Source of the DNA: Alphaproteobacteria bacterium UBA7371 | GTDB taxonomy: Bacteria > Pseudomonadota > Alphaproteobacteria > UBA8317 | NCBI GenBank assembly: GCA_002469865.1 | Contig: DKOD01000151.1 | Coordinates: 1 to 7,570, forward strand | Direction of reading: 5' to 3' | Length of the DNA stretch: 7,570 nucleotides | Part shown: positions 1 to 7,169 of the stretch, one piece after another | How the letters are laid out: every line of letters starts with the position of its first letter | Numbering within the stretch: the stretch's first letter is position 1 | The notes under the pieces: model-generated | What the model saw: only the letters and a program-made list of their open reading frames with translations | Databases searched by the model: none | What the model was told of the DNA's origin: nothing | Position numbers and translations under genes: made by a program

Positions 1-374
1 AATTGGAAGGCTGTTGGAACCTCCAGGCCGATGTTCAGGTGCGCGACGACACGACCGGCTCCCTGTCCCGATTGACAGGTTGGCGCGCTTGTTTTGATGG
101 TAATGGCAATGGAAATCAAACCCTCAATTTTTCCGATGGAGCCACCTGCACTGGCACACCGATTTCTGCATCTTTCAACGGCAGGGGTCAGTTGGTGCTC
201 AAGGATCAAAAAGACAACATGTGCGGCAAGAATGGCAGCAAAAGCATGACTTACTACCAACGCGAACTGACCTGTGACATGAGCAAAGATGGAACTTTTG
301 CCAATTGCTCCACAAAACAAAAGATCAGGGGGCGCTGGGAACAAAAAGCAAAAGGCACCAAATTAAGGCGCTGA
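1..374 (+). CDS. srfA: SrfA-like protein, C-terminal exported domain (5' end outside window)
   Basis: This is the 3' part of a gene that begins before the window. The frame is open to base 1 and ends at TGA 372-374. The TTG at position 3 is probably an internal Leu codon, because the protein enters mid-domain ('LEGCW'). About 123 residues are visible. Six cysteines (visible residues 4, 30, 49, 74, 91, 102) are spread through a Gly/Thr/Ser-rich, probably beta-stranded domain, which suits three disulfides outside the cytosol. The pattern G-x-W, D-x-x-TG, G-x-x-C, G-x-L-x-L, C-G-x-x-G and TC-x(10)-C resembles, from memory, the C-terminal domain of SrfA proteins. SrfA elsewhere has a cytosolic N-terminal part, a Pro/Glu-rich linker and one membrane helix before this domain; those parts would lie upstream. 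Position directly before srfB matches the srfA-srfB-srfC order. The basic tail (KAKGTKLRR) is unremarkable. The domain assignment rests on remembered pattern plus context; another exported disulfide protein is the alternative. Confidence 0.66.
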   Translation, partial: LEGCWNLQADVQVRDDTTGSLSRLTGWRACFDGNGNGNQTLNFSDGATCTGTPISASFNGRGQLVLKDQKDNMCGKNGSKSMTYYQRELTCDMSKDGTFANCSTKQKIRGRWEQKAKGTKLRR

Positions 375-375
375 T

Positions 376-380
376 GGGAA
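376..380 (+). promoter_or_regulatory. weak ribosome binding site for srfB
   Basis: GGGAA lies only 4 bases before the ATG at 385, closer than ideal. It is the only purine-rich candidate in the 10-base gap after the upstream stop at 372-374. srfB's own frame has a stop at 364-366 and no start codon before 385, so the start is fixed. The weak site and short gap suggest that srfB translation depends on ribosomes arriving from the upstream gene. Confidence 0.4.
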
Positions 381-384
381 CCCC

Positions 385-3300
385 ATGATCAGAAAATCCA
401 AAAACAACCTGCGCAAACTTGTGGAATGGAAGGACGAGGTTACCCTTGTCCCCTACAGCGGCGTGCAAATGCTTGATGCTGGTTTCAACCTGGATAATCT
501 AAAATTCAGGCCCAAAGAATTTATCGAACGAACAACAGGCCATCAAGGCGATGACGCCATCCGATCGCTTTTGCCCCTGACGGGCGATGATGAGATCGAT
601 GCCAAAATCCTAGATGCCGAAACACCTGAAGATGATCGTTATGCCATTAAGGCCAGCTCAGCCTTGGAACCATTTTTAGACATGTGGGTTCCCGCACCAG
701 TCTTGCGTCTTCGCCCCGGCCTCGCAGCCGGTGGCACATTGCAGTATGACGCTGGGCCATCAACATGGGCCATGATCAGGCTGGTCGAACTGTCAGAAAC
801 CGACAATCATGGCAACAGCCACCGCGTGCAATTGGCCCTGGACACCGAATTAATGGCAGATGAACAGCTCCATTATTTGGCCCCAAGTTTGAAAGATGCA
901 AAGGACGAACGCGAATTTCGTTTGGTGACCCATGTGGATGACATGGAATGGTTCCTTTGCCATCCTGAATCAGGCCCAGACGGCACCATGGTTGATCATC
1001 AAAGATGGGTCACCGATTGGCTGTCAGATCTGTTCCTTGAAACAATCCGCAAGCGCCGTAAGGGACGGGAAATTCGTCCAGAAGACATGCCGTATAAATT
1101 TGAACATTGGGCCCGCTACATCACTTTTTTGGAAGTGATTGGCGCCGGCACCAATTTTCCGGCCATGCGCATGGTTGACGTGGTTTCTGATGATGCAAAA
1201 TTCAAACCCATCGATGTGGACCTTGTCCTTGATATTGGAAACAGCCGCACCTGCGGCATCCTGATTGAATCCATCCAAGATGAGCCTCGGGTGAATTTGC
1301 ATAATTCCTATGTGCTGGAGCCACGCGATCTTTCAAGACCGGAATATTCCTACCCCCAATTGCTTGAAAGCAGGGTTGAGTTTTCTGATGTGAACATGGG
1401 TCGCGAGGATTTGCTTCGCCGGGCAGGCCGGGCCAATGCATTTCTATGGCCATCGATGGTCCGGGTTGGCCCTGAAGCCATGCGGATGACCAAGGATGAA
1501 GAGGGCACAGAAACTGTTTCGGGTCTTTCAAGCCCCAAGCGTTATCTTTGGGATGAACAACCAAGAGACCAGGATTGGCGTTTTCAAAATAACGACAACC
1601 AGCAGAGCCTCCCGGTCATCGCGCGATCATCTTTCCGCTTCTTAAACGCCCATGGCGATGTCATCTCCCAGGTTCAGGAGGAAGAAAAAAGAAGACTGCG
1701 CCGCAGAAATGAGGTGTCCAAAGAGCCTGCTATTCGACCGAGATTTTCAAGAAGCGCTATGTTTGGCTTCATGCTCACGGAGCTTTTTGCCCATGCATTG
1801 GTGCAGATTAATGACCCAGCAGGTCGCGCGGGACGGACCCAATCCTCTGTGCCAAGACGGCTCCGCAAAATCATTCTCACCCTGCCCTCGGCAACGCCTG
1901 TGCAGGAACAAGCGATCATCCGCTCACGCGCGGAAGGTGCACTTCGCCTCATATGGTCCATCCTCAAAATTAATCCTGAGCGCAGCCCCATTAGCGCCTT
2001 GCCAGAACTTGTGGTGGATTGGGATGAGGCAAGCTGTAGCCAACTCGTTTATTTATACACCCAGATCACCCAACGATTTGGCGGCGACCTTCGCGGCTAT
2101 ATGGAATTGATGGGCCGGGAACGAAATAATGCGCCATCCTTGCGTCTTGCCACGATTGATGTGGGTGGTGGCACAACAGATCTTATGATCACCACCTATG
2201 GAGAAGAGGGCAACCAGCTCCTTAAGCCCCAGCAAAATTTCCGGGAAGGATTCCGCACCGCAGGTGATGACATCATTGCCCAAGTTGTGGCCGATATTGT
2301 GCTTCCAGAAATACGCCGTTCCATGGAACATGCTGGTGGACGCCATTGCCATGAACGGATCATGGAATTGTTTGGGGGTGATTATGCGGGCATGGACGAA
2401 CAATCCCGTCAGGCACGCCGCCAATATGGCCTCAGGGTCCTGACCCCACTCGCCGTTGCCGTCTTGGAGGCATGTGAACTTGCCCATAGCCATGAGCAAA
2501 TGAACATCAAAGCTTCAGATGTTTTGGGCATGCGTGGGGAGGATGATGGTGCCAGCATAGATCTGCCCAGATCGATCATTAACTATCTCGACGGACCCGC
2601 GCGGTCTGCTGGCGCTGAAAATTGGACCATTGGCATGCTCCAAATTGACGTCGAGCGTGGTGCCGTTGATGCCATTATCCGCAATTGTCTTGCCCAACCC
2701 ATTGGCAACATGGCCGAGGTCATTGCCCATCTTGGTTGCGATGTTGTGCTGCTCACCGGCCGGCCGTCACGTCTTCCCGCAGTGAGAAACCTCGTGCAGG
2801 AAATGCTGGTGGTGTCCCCGGATAGGCTCATATCCATGCACCGTTTCCGGGTTGATGGCTGGTACCCCTATCGTGATGTGATCACCAACCAAATCGGCGA
2901 CCCCAAATCCACCGTGGCTGTGGGGGGAATGCTGCTTTCGCTTGCCAAAAATCGCCTGGCAAACTTCAAATTTGATACCGACAAATTATTGATGAAATCC
3001 ACCGCACGCCATGTGGGCGTCATGAACCCATCGGGCATGATCCCTGTGGACCAGGTCATCTTTGCCGATATTGATTTGGACAAGGAATCCAGTGGTCAAG
3101 ATGTGGAAGCCACCATCCAGATGTATGCCGCCAACCAGATTGGATTCAGGCAGCTCAAGCTTGCACGATGGACCACAACGCCCTTATACCGCATGGACTT
3201 TGCCAATGCGCAAATTGCCAACCGGCCCATGCCCCTCAAGGTCACCATCCGGCGTCGTGGCTCAGACCCAGACGCTGAGGGACAAGAGGAAATATTAAAG

Positions 3301-3450
3301 GCCGAGGCCATGAAGGAGGCCCTCGAAATCTCCGAAGTGGAGGATGCAGAAGGCAGCCCCTGCAAGCAGGATGATGTGCGCCTTCGGCTGCATACCTTAG
3401 GCCTTCAAAATGATTATTGGCTCGATACTGGCATCTTTCGGATGGCATGA
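385..3450 (+). CDS. srfB: SrfB, actin/Hsp70-like (ASKHA) ATPase of the SrfABC module
   Basis: The product has 1021 residues, matching the usual length of about 1000 for SrfB (Pfam 'virulence factor SrfB' family, recalled as PF07520). A unique N-terminal region (about 1-275) precedes an ASKHA nucleotide-binding core. Phosphate-1 is DIGNSRT at 283-289. A strand and turn at 497-509 (ILTLPSA then VQEQ) parallels the Hsp70 'TVPA...Q' segment. Phosphate-2 is DVGGGTTDL at 592-600, and the adenosine motif is VVLLTGRPSRLPAV at 787-800. These predict a cytosolic protein that binds and hydrolyses ATP. A highly charged stretch (431-453) looks like an insert in the core. After the core, residues 870-960 look beta-rich and may form a substrate- or partner-binding module. 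There is no signal peptide or membrane helix. The gene ends in ATGA (3447-3450), overlapping a possible srfC start. SrfB is required with SrfA and SrfC for the effects attributed to the module in gammaproteobacteria; its substrate is not known to me. Family identity is firm; the mechanism is inferred. Confidence 0.93.
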   Translation: MIRKSKNNLRKLVEWKDEVTLVPYSGVQMLDAGFNLDNLKFRPKEFIERTTGHQGDDAIRSLLPLTGDDEIDAKILDAETPEDDRYAIKASSALEPFLDMWVPAPVLRLRPGLAAGGTLQYDAGPSTWAMIRLVELSETDNHGNSHRVQLALDTELMADEQLHYLAPSLKDAKDEREFRLVTHVDDMEWFLCHPESGPDGTMVDHQRWVTDWLSDLFLETIRKRRKGREIRPEDMPYKFEHWARYITFLEVIGAGTNFPAMRMVDVVSDDAKFKPIDVDLVLDIGNSRTCGILIESIQDEPRVNLHNSYVLEPRDLSRPEYSYPQLLESRVEFSDVNMGREDLLRRAGRANAFLWPSMVRVGPEAMRMTKDEEGTETVSGLSSPKRYLWDEQPRDQDWRFQNNDNQQSLPVIARSSFRFLNAHGDVISQVQEEEKRRLRRRNEVSKEPAIRPRFSRSAMFGFMLTELFAHALVQINDPAGRAGRTQSSVPRRLRKIILTLPSATPVQEQAIIRSRAEGALRLIWSILKINPERSPISALPELVVDWDEASCSQLVYLYTQITQRFGGDLRGYMELMGRERNNAPSLRLATIDVGGGTTDLMITTYGEEGNQLLKPQQNFREGFRTAGDDIIAQVVADIVLPEIRRSMEHAGGRHCHERIMELFGGDYAGMDEQSRQARRQYGLRVLTPLAVAVLEACELAHSHEQMNIKASDVLGMRGEDDGASIDLPRSIINYLDGPARSAGAENWTIGMLQIDVERGAVDAIIRNCLAQPIGNMAEVIAHLGCDVVLLTGRPSRLPAVRNLVQEMLVVSPDRLISMHRFRVDGWYPYRDVITNQIGDPKSTVAVGGMLLSLAKNRLANFKFDTDKLLMKSTARHVGVMNPSGMIPVDQVIFADIDLDKESSGQDVEATIQMYAANQIGFRQLKLARWTTTPLYRMDFANAQIANRPMPLKVTIRRRGSDPDAEGQEEILKAEAMKEALEISEVEDAEGSPCKQDDVRLRLHTLGLQNDYWLDTGIFRMA

Positions 3451-3456
3451 AGGGGA
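3450..3456 (+). promoter_or_regulatory. strong ribosome binding site that sets the srfC start
   Basis: AAGGGGA overlaps the last base of the srfB stop and sits 8 bases before ATG 3465. This is near-ideal spacing for a Shine-Dalgarno element. It favours ATG 3465 over GTG 3462, over ATG 3447 (which overlaps the srfB stop as ATGA and has no good site upstream) and over TTG 3417, which lies inside the srfB coding end. Confidence 0.6.
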
Positions 3457-3464
3457 ACAGTGTG

Positions 3465-6170
3465 ATGAACCAAACCGCAGAAAATTGTCATAAGGTCGCC
3501 GGCGCCGCCCAGGAGGCATTGCAATGGCTTCAGGTGGCCAATAATGCCGAACGTGTTGGCCCTGAGCTTCCTGCTGTGAAGCGTGACATCCAGCGACTTA
3601 TGAGCCGTGCCCGCAAACTTCATACCGCATCCCAACGCAACATGTGCGCTGGGGTTTATGGGCCAAGCCAAGCCGGCAAATCCTTTCTGGTGTCTGTGCT
3701 TGCCCGACCACAAAATGGGCCACTTATGACCAATTTTTCCGGGTCCGGTGGCGTCCGAGATTTTATCAAGGAAGTAAACCCAGAAGGTGAGGGTGAATCG
3801 ACCGGCCTGGTCACCCGGTTTACCATGCACCAGCCCAACACGCCTGAGGGTTTTCCGATCCAATTGCGTCTTCTTTCAGAAGCAGACATTGCGCGGGTGT
3901 TGATTAACACCTTTTTTAAAGATGGCGATATGAAGGTGGAAACGCCTCCGTCCGCCGAAGCCATTAACGAACTTATCACCGATTATCGCCCAAGGATGGT
4001 TTCAGGGATGGCCGGCCTCACCGCCGACGACATGCATGATATTCATGAATATGTGGCCAAAAATTTTGGTCAGGAAGCCTATGCTGCCCAATTGCGTGGT
4101 TATTGGGATGCAGCTGCAGAAATCGCACCGTCCCTTGGCCCAGCTGACCGTGGGGAATTTTTGTCCCTGCTCTGGGGTGGGCATGAGCCATTAACAGGAC
4201 TTTTCCGTCGCCTTACCGAACATCTTTCAAATCTTGGCCACCCGGCAGAAATCTATTGCGGGTTCGATGCACTCTTCCCGAGGGAAGAATCCATCATTGA
4301 TGTCAAAATGCTTGCTGGCCTCGACCATCCCAACGGCCACCAAACCGTGCAGGTTCGCGGACAGCAGGGGCCCCAAAGCATGATCCCCAAACCAGACCTC
4401 ACAGCCCTCACTGCTGAATTGGTCGTGCCCATGCATGAATGCCCCTGGCCCTTGTTTGAACATACCGATCTGTTGGACTTTCCCGGCGCACGCTCTCGAT
4501 TTAAAGAGCCAATCGCGAGGCGGCTTGAAGAGGGTGATAGCCCGCTGAAAGACATGTTCTTACGTGGCAAAGTGGCTTATCTTTTCGATAGGTATGTGGC
4601 CGAACAGGAGCTGACTTCCATGCTCCTTTGCATCCCAGATTCCAACTTGGAGGTTACCGACCTACCAGACCTGGTGCAGGAATGGATCACGGAAACCCAT
4701 GGCGCCACACCCGAAGAACGCGGCAAGAGCGACTGCATCTTGTTTTTCATTCTCACCAAGTTCGATAAACATCTAGGGGATTCCGCGGGGTCTAGTGATG
4801 ATGAAAAAACAAGATTTCAGCGCCGCATGGAAGCAAGCCTGATCGACCCCTTTGGCAAGATGACCAATTCATGGCCGAATAATTGGGCTGGAACCGAACG
4901 CTTCACCAATTGCTTTTGGTTGCGAAACCCGAATTATTTTGCCGAAAATATCATCGAATATGACACATCCACAAAGCGCGAGGTTGGTTTTCTTACGCAC
5001 AAAATGGACCGCATCAACGAATTGCGGGATGGTTGCCTGAGGGCAGATGCTGTTCAACATCATTTCGCAGATCCTATGCGTGCCTGGGATGCCGCCATGG
5101 CACTTAATGATGGTGGCATCAGCTACCTGGTGGAAAAACTTACACCGGTCTGCAACCCATCAGTCAAAGCACGCCAAATCTCTGTTCAACTTGCCCGTGT
5201 GGCCACAAGTTTGGTCGATAAACTCGCGCCCTATTATATCTCTGATGATATGGAAAAACGCCTCACGGAAAAAAGACAGATGGCAGACCAATTGGTTGCG
5301 CTCATGAACAACAATTTTGCCCAAAATCGCTTTGGTTCCATGCTGGATTCGTTGATGGTTGACGCCAATGCTCTTTCTGACCGCATCGCCCGTCCTGCAG
5401 AGAATATACGTTTTGTGAACAGCAAAAATTCTGCCTCCGAAAGTGGTGCTGGGCAGGCTGGTGGGGTCAGCATTCCATTACCGGGCGGTGCGGCTGGCAT
5501 TGCGCTGCCTGGCGCAGCAGCCTCGGTGGTCCTGCCAGGCAATGCAGCAGCGGTAACGGCTTCAGCAACATCTGCAAGCGACCAGGATGAGGCCAATAAA
5601 GTGCGTCAGCTTACGCGGCCAGAATTTTATGCCGAATGCTCCATGGCCGAATGGATTGATAATTTGCATGCCAATGAACAACAGAACAAATTGTTGGGCG
5701 ACATAGGTTTTGACGGAACAAGCTACGGAAAGATTTCTGGGGAGTTGGTGGCCGCAGCAAGACGGATGAGGTTGCAGGACCAACTCCGAAAGGCATTTGA
5801 GGCTAATGCCGCTCGGTTTGGCCAAGATGCACAAGTCCATGCTGCCGCAACCGTAGGCTCGACCAAGATCAATGATTTTGTGGCAACCGCCAGCATGAAT
5901 TTTGCCGAGGCAAACGAACGGGCGGACATCCCCACGGCCGAGGGTGGCAGCCGCAAGGCCTTTGCCCAAAATGGCCATCATGACAATGCAGATGATCTGC
6001 CCGAACAGCCGCGGGCTGATGCGGTCAATTACGCCACTGATTGGTTTTTTAGTTTTTACAAAGCCTGCGAACTCAATGCCATGGACAGCGATAGCGGAAC
6101 AGTTGATGTGGAAGCCAACAGCAAATTGGGTGGCATCATCTCGGACCTGCGCCAAGGCATCACAAATTAG
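3465..6170 (+). CDS. srfC: SrfC, large P-loop GTPase-like protein of the SrfABC module
   Basis: From ATG 3465 the product has 901 residues, within the usual range for SrfC (Pfam 'putative bacterial virulence factor', recalled as PF10139). A helical N-terminus (1-55) leads into the Walker A/G1 motif GPSQAGKS at 66-73. A switch-I-like ESTGLVTRF follows at 111-119. G3 is DFPG at 338-341, recalling dynamin's DLPG, and G4 is TKFD at 431-434. G1, G3 and G4 specify a GTPase fold, but G1 to G3 is about 270 residues, so a large domain is inserted after switch I. The C-terminal 400 residues are mainly helical, as expected for a stalk or assembly domain. An Ala/Gly/Pro linker with three 9-residue repeats sits at 670-696. 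No signal peptide or membrane segment is evident, so it should be cytosolic. It follows srfB by 14 bases and is followed by the next gene after 8, implying co-translation. Family identity is strong; GTP specificity and dynamin-like assembly are inference. Confidence 0.92.
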   Translation: MNQTAENCHKVAGAAQEALQWLQVANNAERVGPELPAVKRDIQRLMSRARKLHTASQRNMCAGVYGPSQAGKSFLVSVLARPQNGPLMTNFSGSGGVRDFIKEVNPEGEGESTGLVTRFTMHQPNTPEGFPIQLRLLSEADIARVLINTFFKDGDMKVETPPSAEAINELITDYRPRMVSGMAGLTADDMHDIHEYVAKNFGQEAYAAQLRGYWDAAAEIAPSLGPADRGEFLSLLWGGHEPLTGLFRRLTEHLSNLGHPAEIYCGFDALFPREESIIDVKMLAGLDHPNGHQTVQVRGQQGPQSMIPKPDLTALTAELVVPMHECPWPLFEHTDLLDFPGARSRFKEPIARRLEEGDSPLKDMFLRGKVAYLFDRYVAEQELTSMLLCIPDSNLEVTDLPDLVQEWITETHGATPEERGKSDCILFFILTKFDKHLGDSAGSSDDEKTRFQRRMEASLIDPFGKMTNSWPNNWAGTERFTNCFWLRNPNYFAENIIEYDTSTKREVGFLTHKMDRINELRDGCLRADAVQHHFADPMRAWDAAMALNDGGISYLVEKLTPVCNPSVKARQISVQLARVATSLVDKLAPYYISDDMEKRLTEKRQMADQLVALMNNNFAQNRFGSMLDSLMVDANALSDRIARPAENIRFVNSKNSASESGAGQAGGVSIPLPGGAAGIALPGAAASVVLPGNAAAVTASATSASDQDEANKVRQLTRPEFYAECSMAEWIDNLHANEQQNKLLGDIGFDGTSYGKISGELVAAARRMRLQDQLRKAFEANAARFGQDAQVHAAATVGSTKINDFVATASMNFAEANERADIPTAEGGSRKAFAQNGHHDNADDLPEQPRADAVNYATDWFFSFYKACELNAMDSDSGTVDVEANSKLGGIISDLRQGITN
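5472..5552 (+). repeat. three 27-bp in-frame repeats coding an LPG-x-AA linker in SrfC
   Basis: Three consecutive 9-codon units encode the pattern [I/V]-x-L-P-G-x-A-A-[G/S/A], with LPG recurring exactly every nine residues (SrfC residues 670-696). The codons differ between units (for example TTA-CCG-GGC, CTG-CCT-GGC, CTG-CCA-GGC). The periodicity is therefore visible in the protein far more than in the DNA, which suggests an old duplication held by selection on protein pattern. Ala/Gly/Ser-rich sequence flanks it on both sides, consistent with a flexible linker between the GTPase-plus-helical part and the last roughly 200 residues. Confidence 0.75.
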
Positions 6171-6174
6171 GGAA
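6169..6174 (+). promoter_or_regulatory. ribosome binding site overlapping the srfC stop
   Basis: AGGGAA begins within the srfC TAG stop (6168-6170) and ends 4 bases before ATG 6179. The overlap means a ribosome terminating on srfC covers this site, so translation of the downstream membrane protein is probably coupled to srfC. Confidence 0.5.
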
Positions 6175-6178
6175 AATC

Positions 6179-7156
6179 ATGACGGACACACAAATTGTTC
6201 CCAACCCGCAATATCCCTCAGGCGGCCATGCCATGCTGCAAGGAACCGGTCTTCCTGCGGGTCGCGTAAGCCTATCCATCAAGCGTAGGCTTGATGAACG
6301 CTATCTGGGCAATGATGGTTGGCAATCAGCCCCAACCCATCTTGGTCCAATGTCCATTGACGAACATGGCAATATTCCCATGGGGCCAGAAGTTGTTGAT
6401 CACATGGAGGTGTACACAGCCCTCCAGATCACCATAAGTGGCGAAGATTTTTACTTGGAATGGCCCGACAACATCCTAGGCTCCCCGGCATTGGCTGGGC
6501 TCGGGGGAATTGGCATCACCAAGCCAATGACCACAACAGAAAAAGAGCCCGTTCTTCAAGCAAAAGAACCATTAATGACGCCAGAGCCTGAAGCTGAGCC
6601 TGAGCCTGAGCCAATATCAGAATTAGCTCCGGAACCGCCGGCAAAAAAAGCCCCCCCATTGGGCCTTATCTTGGGTGCCATATTGCTCACCTTAGCTATT
6701 GCCGCTGCCGTTTACTTCTTGGTCTTGCCTGAAACAACACAGAAGAATGCTGACAAACCAAAAGCACAAAGCAATCCCACAGCAGAAACCAGATTGACGT
6801 GCGACAGCGATCAATCACGTATCATGGGTGCCGAATTTGCTGACCAATTGGCACTTCTCCAATCTTGTTCTGGCACATTTGATGAAAACCTTGCCATGGG
6901 AATCGCAGAGAAGGGGCTTGCTTCTGGCAACCCAGATATATTGCTCGCCATGGCTCATTATTATGACGGGAAAATGGGGTTGCTTGGTCATATGGCTGAT
7001 CCAGCAGATCTTGGAATTGCGCTTCGTTACTACGTTCAGGCAAATGACGCCGGTAACAAGGTGGCTGCTGAAAACCTTAAGGATGCCTGCAATCGTGTTG
7101 ATCAGGCCAACCCGCTGCAGGCTGCGGCGGGCAAAAAATATTGCCCCGAAAATTGA
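6179..7156 (+). CDS. single-pass membrane protein with Sel1-like periplasmic domain, SrfABC-associated
   Basis: I do not recognise this 325-residue protein by name, but its architecture is clear. Residues 1-110 form a Cys-free N-terminal domain. Residues 120-158 are a Pro/Glu/Ala-rich linker with E-P repeats (136-145). Residues 161-183 form one strongly hydrophobic helix, preceded by KK at 156-157, which predicts N-terminus in the cytosol and C-terminus in the periplasm. All four cysteines (208, 230, 304, 322) lie after the helix, supporting an oxidising location with two disulfides. Residues 237-304 look like one to two Sel1-type (TPR-like) helical repeats, with A-x-x-Y-Y-x-G, a D-P-A-D loop and A-L-R-Y-Y-x-Q-A. 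The overall plan (cytosolic domain, Pro/Glu linker, one helix, Cys-containing outer domain) parallels SrfA, though the outer domains differ. It starts 8 bases after srfC, so it likely works with the two NTPases, perhaps as their membrane anchor or a link to periplasmic partners (inference). An A7-G-C7 tract lies at the linker-helix junction. Confidence 0.88.
   Translation: MTDTQIVPNPQYPSGGHAMLQGTGLPAGRVSLSIKRRLDERYLGNDGWQSAPTHLGPMSIDEHGNIPMGPEVVDHMEVYTALQITISGEDFYLEWPDNILGSPALAGLGGIGITKPMTTTEKEPVLQAKEPLMTPEPEAEPEPEPISELAPEPPAKKAPPLGLILGAILLTLAIAAAVYFLVLPETTQKNADKPKAQSNPTAETRLTCDSDQSRIMGAEFADQLALLQSCSGTFDENLAMGIAEKGLASGNPDILLAMAHYYDGKMGLLGHMADPADLGIALRYYVQANDAGNKVAAENLKDACNRVDQANPLQAAAGKKYCPEN
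6584..6613 (+). repeat. GAGCCT hexamer repeat encoding a Glu-Pro linker
   Basis: Five tandem hexamers (GAGCCT, GAAGCT, GAGCCT, GAGCCT, GAGCCA) encode E-P-E-A-E-P-E-P-E-P, residues 136-145 of the membrane protein. Such an extended acidic, proline-rich spacer commonly separates a cytosolic domain from a membrane helix. Copy number could change by slippage in units of two residues without breaking the frame. Confidence 0.8.
6643..6657 (+). other. A7-G-C7 homopolymer tract with an in-phase slippery heptamer
   Basis: Seven A's, one G and seven C's run together inside the membrane-protein gene. The codons read GCA AAA AAA GCC CCC CCA, so the A tract is in the A-AAA-AAA phase recognised as a -1 frameshift heptamer. 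It falls immediately before the membrane helix. A -1 shift would reach a TGA after about 27 further codons, and a +1 shift would reach a TAG after about 14. Either would give a soluble protein lacking the helix and periplasmic domain. I see no convincing strong stem-loop downstream, so function is uncertain. Confidence 0.45.
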
Positions 7157-7157
7157 T

Positions 7158-7161
7158 GGAG
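7158..7161 (+). promoter_or_regulatory. ribosome binding site for the secreted SH3-like protein
   Basis: GGAG lies directly after the upstream TGA (7154-7156), 8 bases before ATG 7170. Two ATGs are adjacent (7170 and 7173); the spacing favours the first. The signal peptide works from either. Confidence 0.55.
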
Positions 7162-7169
7162 TTGGGATC

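Noticed and set aside
375..384. Possible promoter or terminator in the gap before srfB, and in the other gaps
   Set aside because: All gaps are 8 to 14 bases, too short for a promoter or a stem-loop with a T tract. No -35/-10 pair or hairpin could be supported.
1652..2110. 152-codon plus-strand frame overlapping srfB
   Set aside because: It runs out of frame through the SrfB ATPase region, and its product is Ser/Arg/Cys-rich with no domain. The srfB frame carries the ASKHA motifs, so this one is incidental.
1204..2790. SrfB read as a plasmid-segregation ParM/StbA actin or as DnaK itself
   Set aside because: The nucleotide motifs are shared across the superfamily, but the length, the long N-terminal region, the missing DnaK landmarks and the srfC neighbour fit SrfB instead.
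3417..3464. TTG 3417 as the srfC start (917-residue product)
   Set aside because: It would need a start deep inside the srfB coding end without a ribosome binding site. ATG 3465 has AAGGGGA at good spacing.
5562..6155. 197-codon open frame on the minus strand inside srfC
   Set aside because: It is antisense to strongly conserved-looking SrfC sequence, has no ribosome binding site I can see, and its translation is Cys/His/Ile-rich and unlike a folded protein. It is a shadow of the srfC reading frame.
6650..6666. GCCC...GGGC hairpin just after the A7 tract as a frameshift stimulator
   Set aside because: Only about four pairs with a seven-base loop can form, which is too weak to support on sequence alone.
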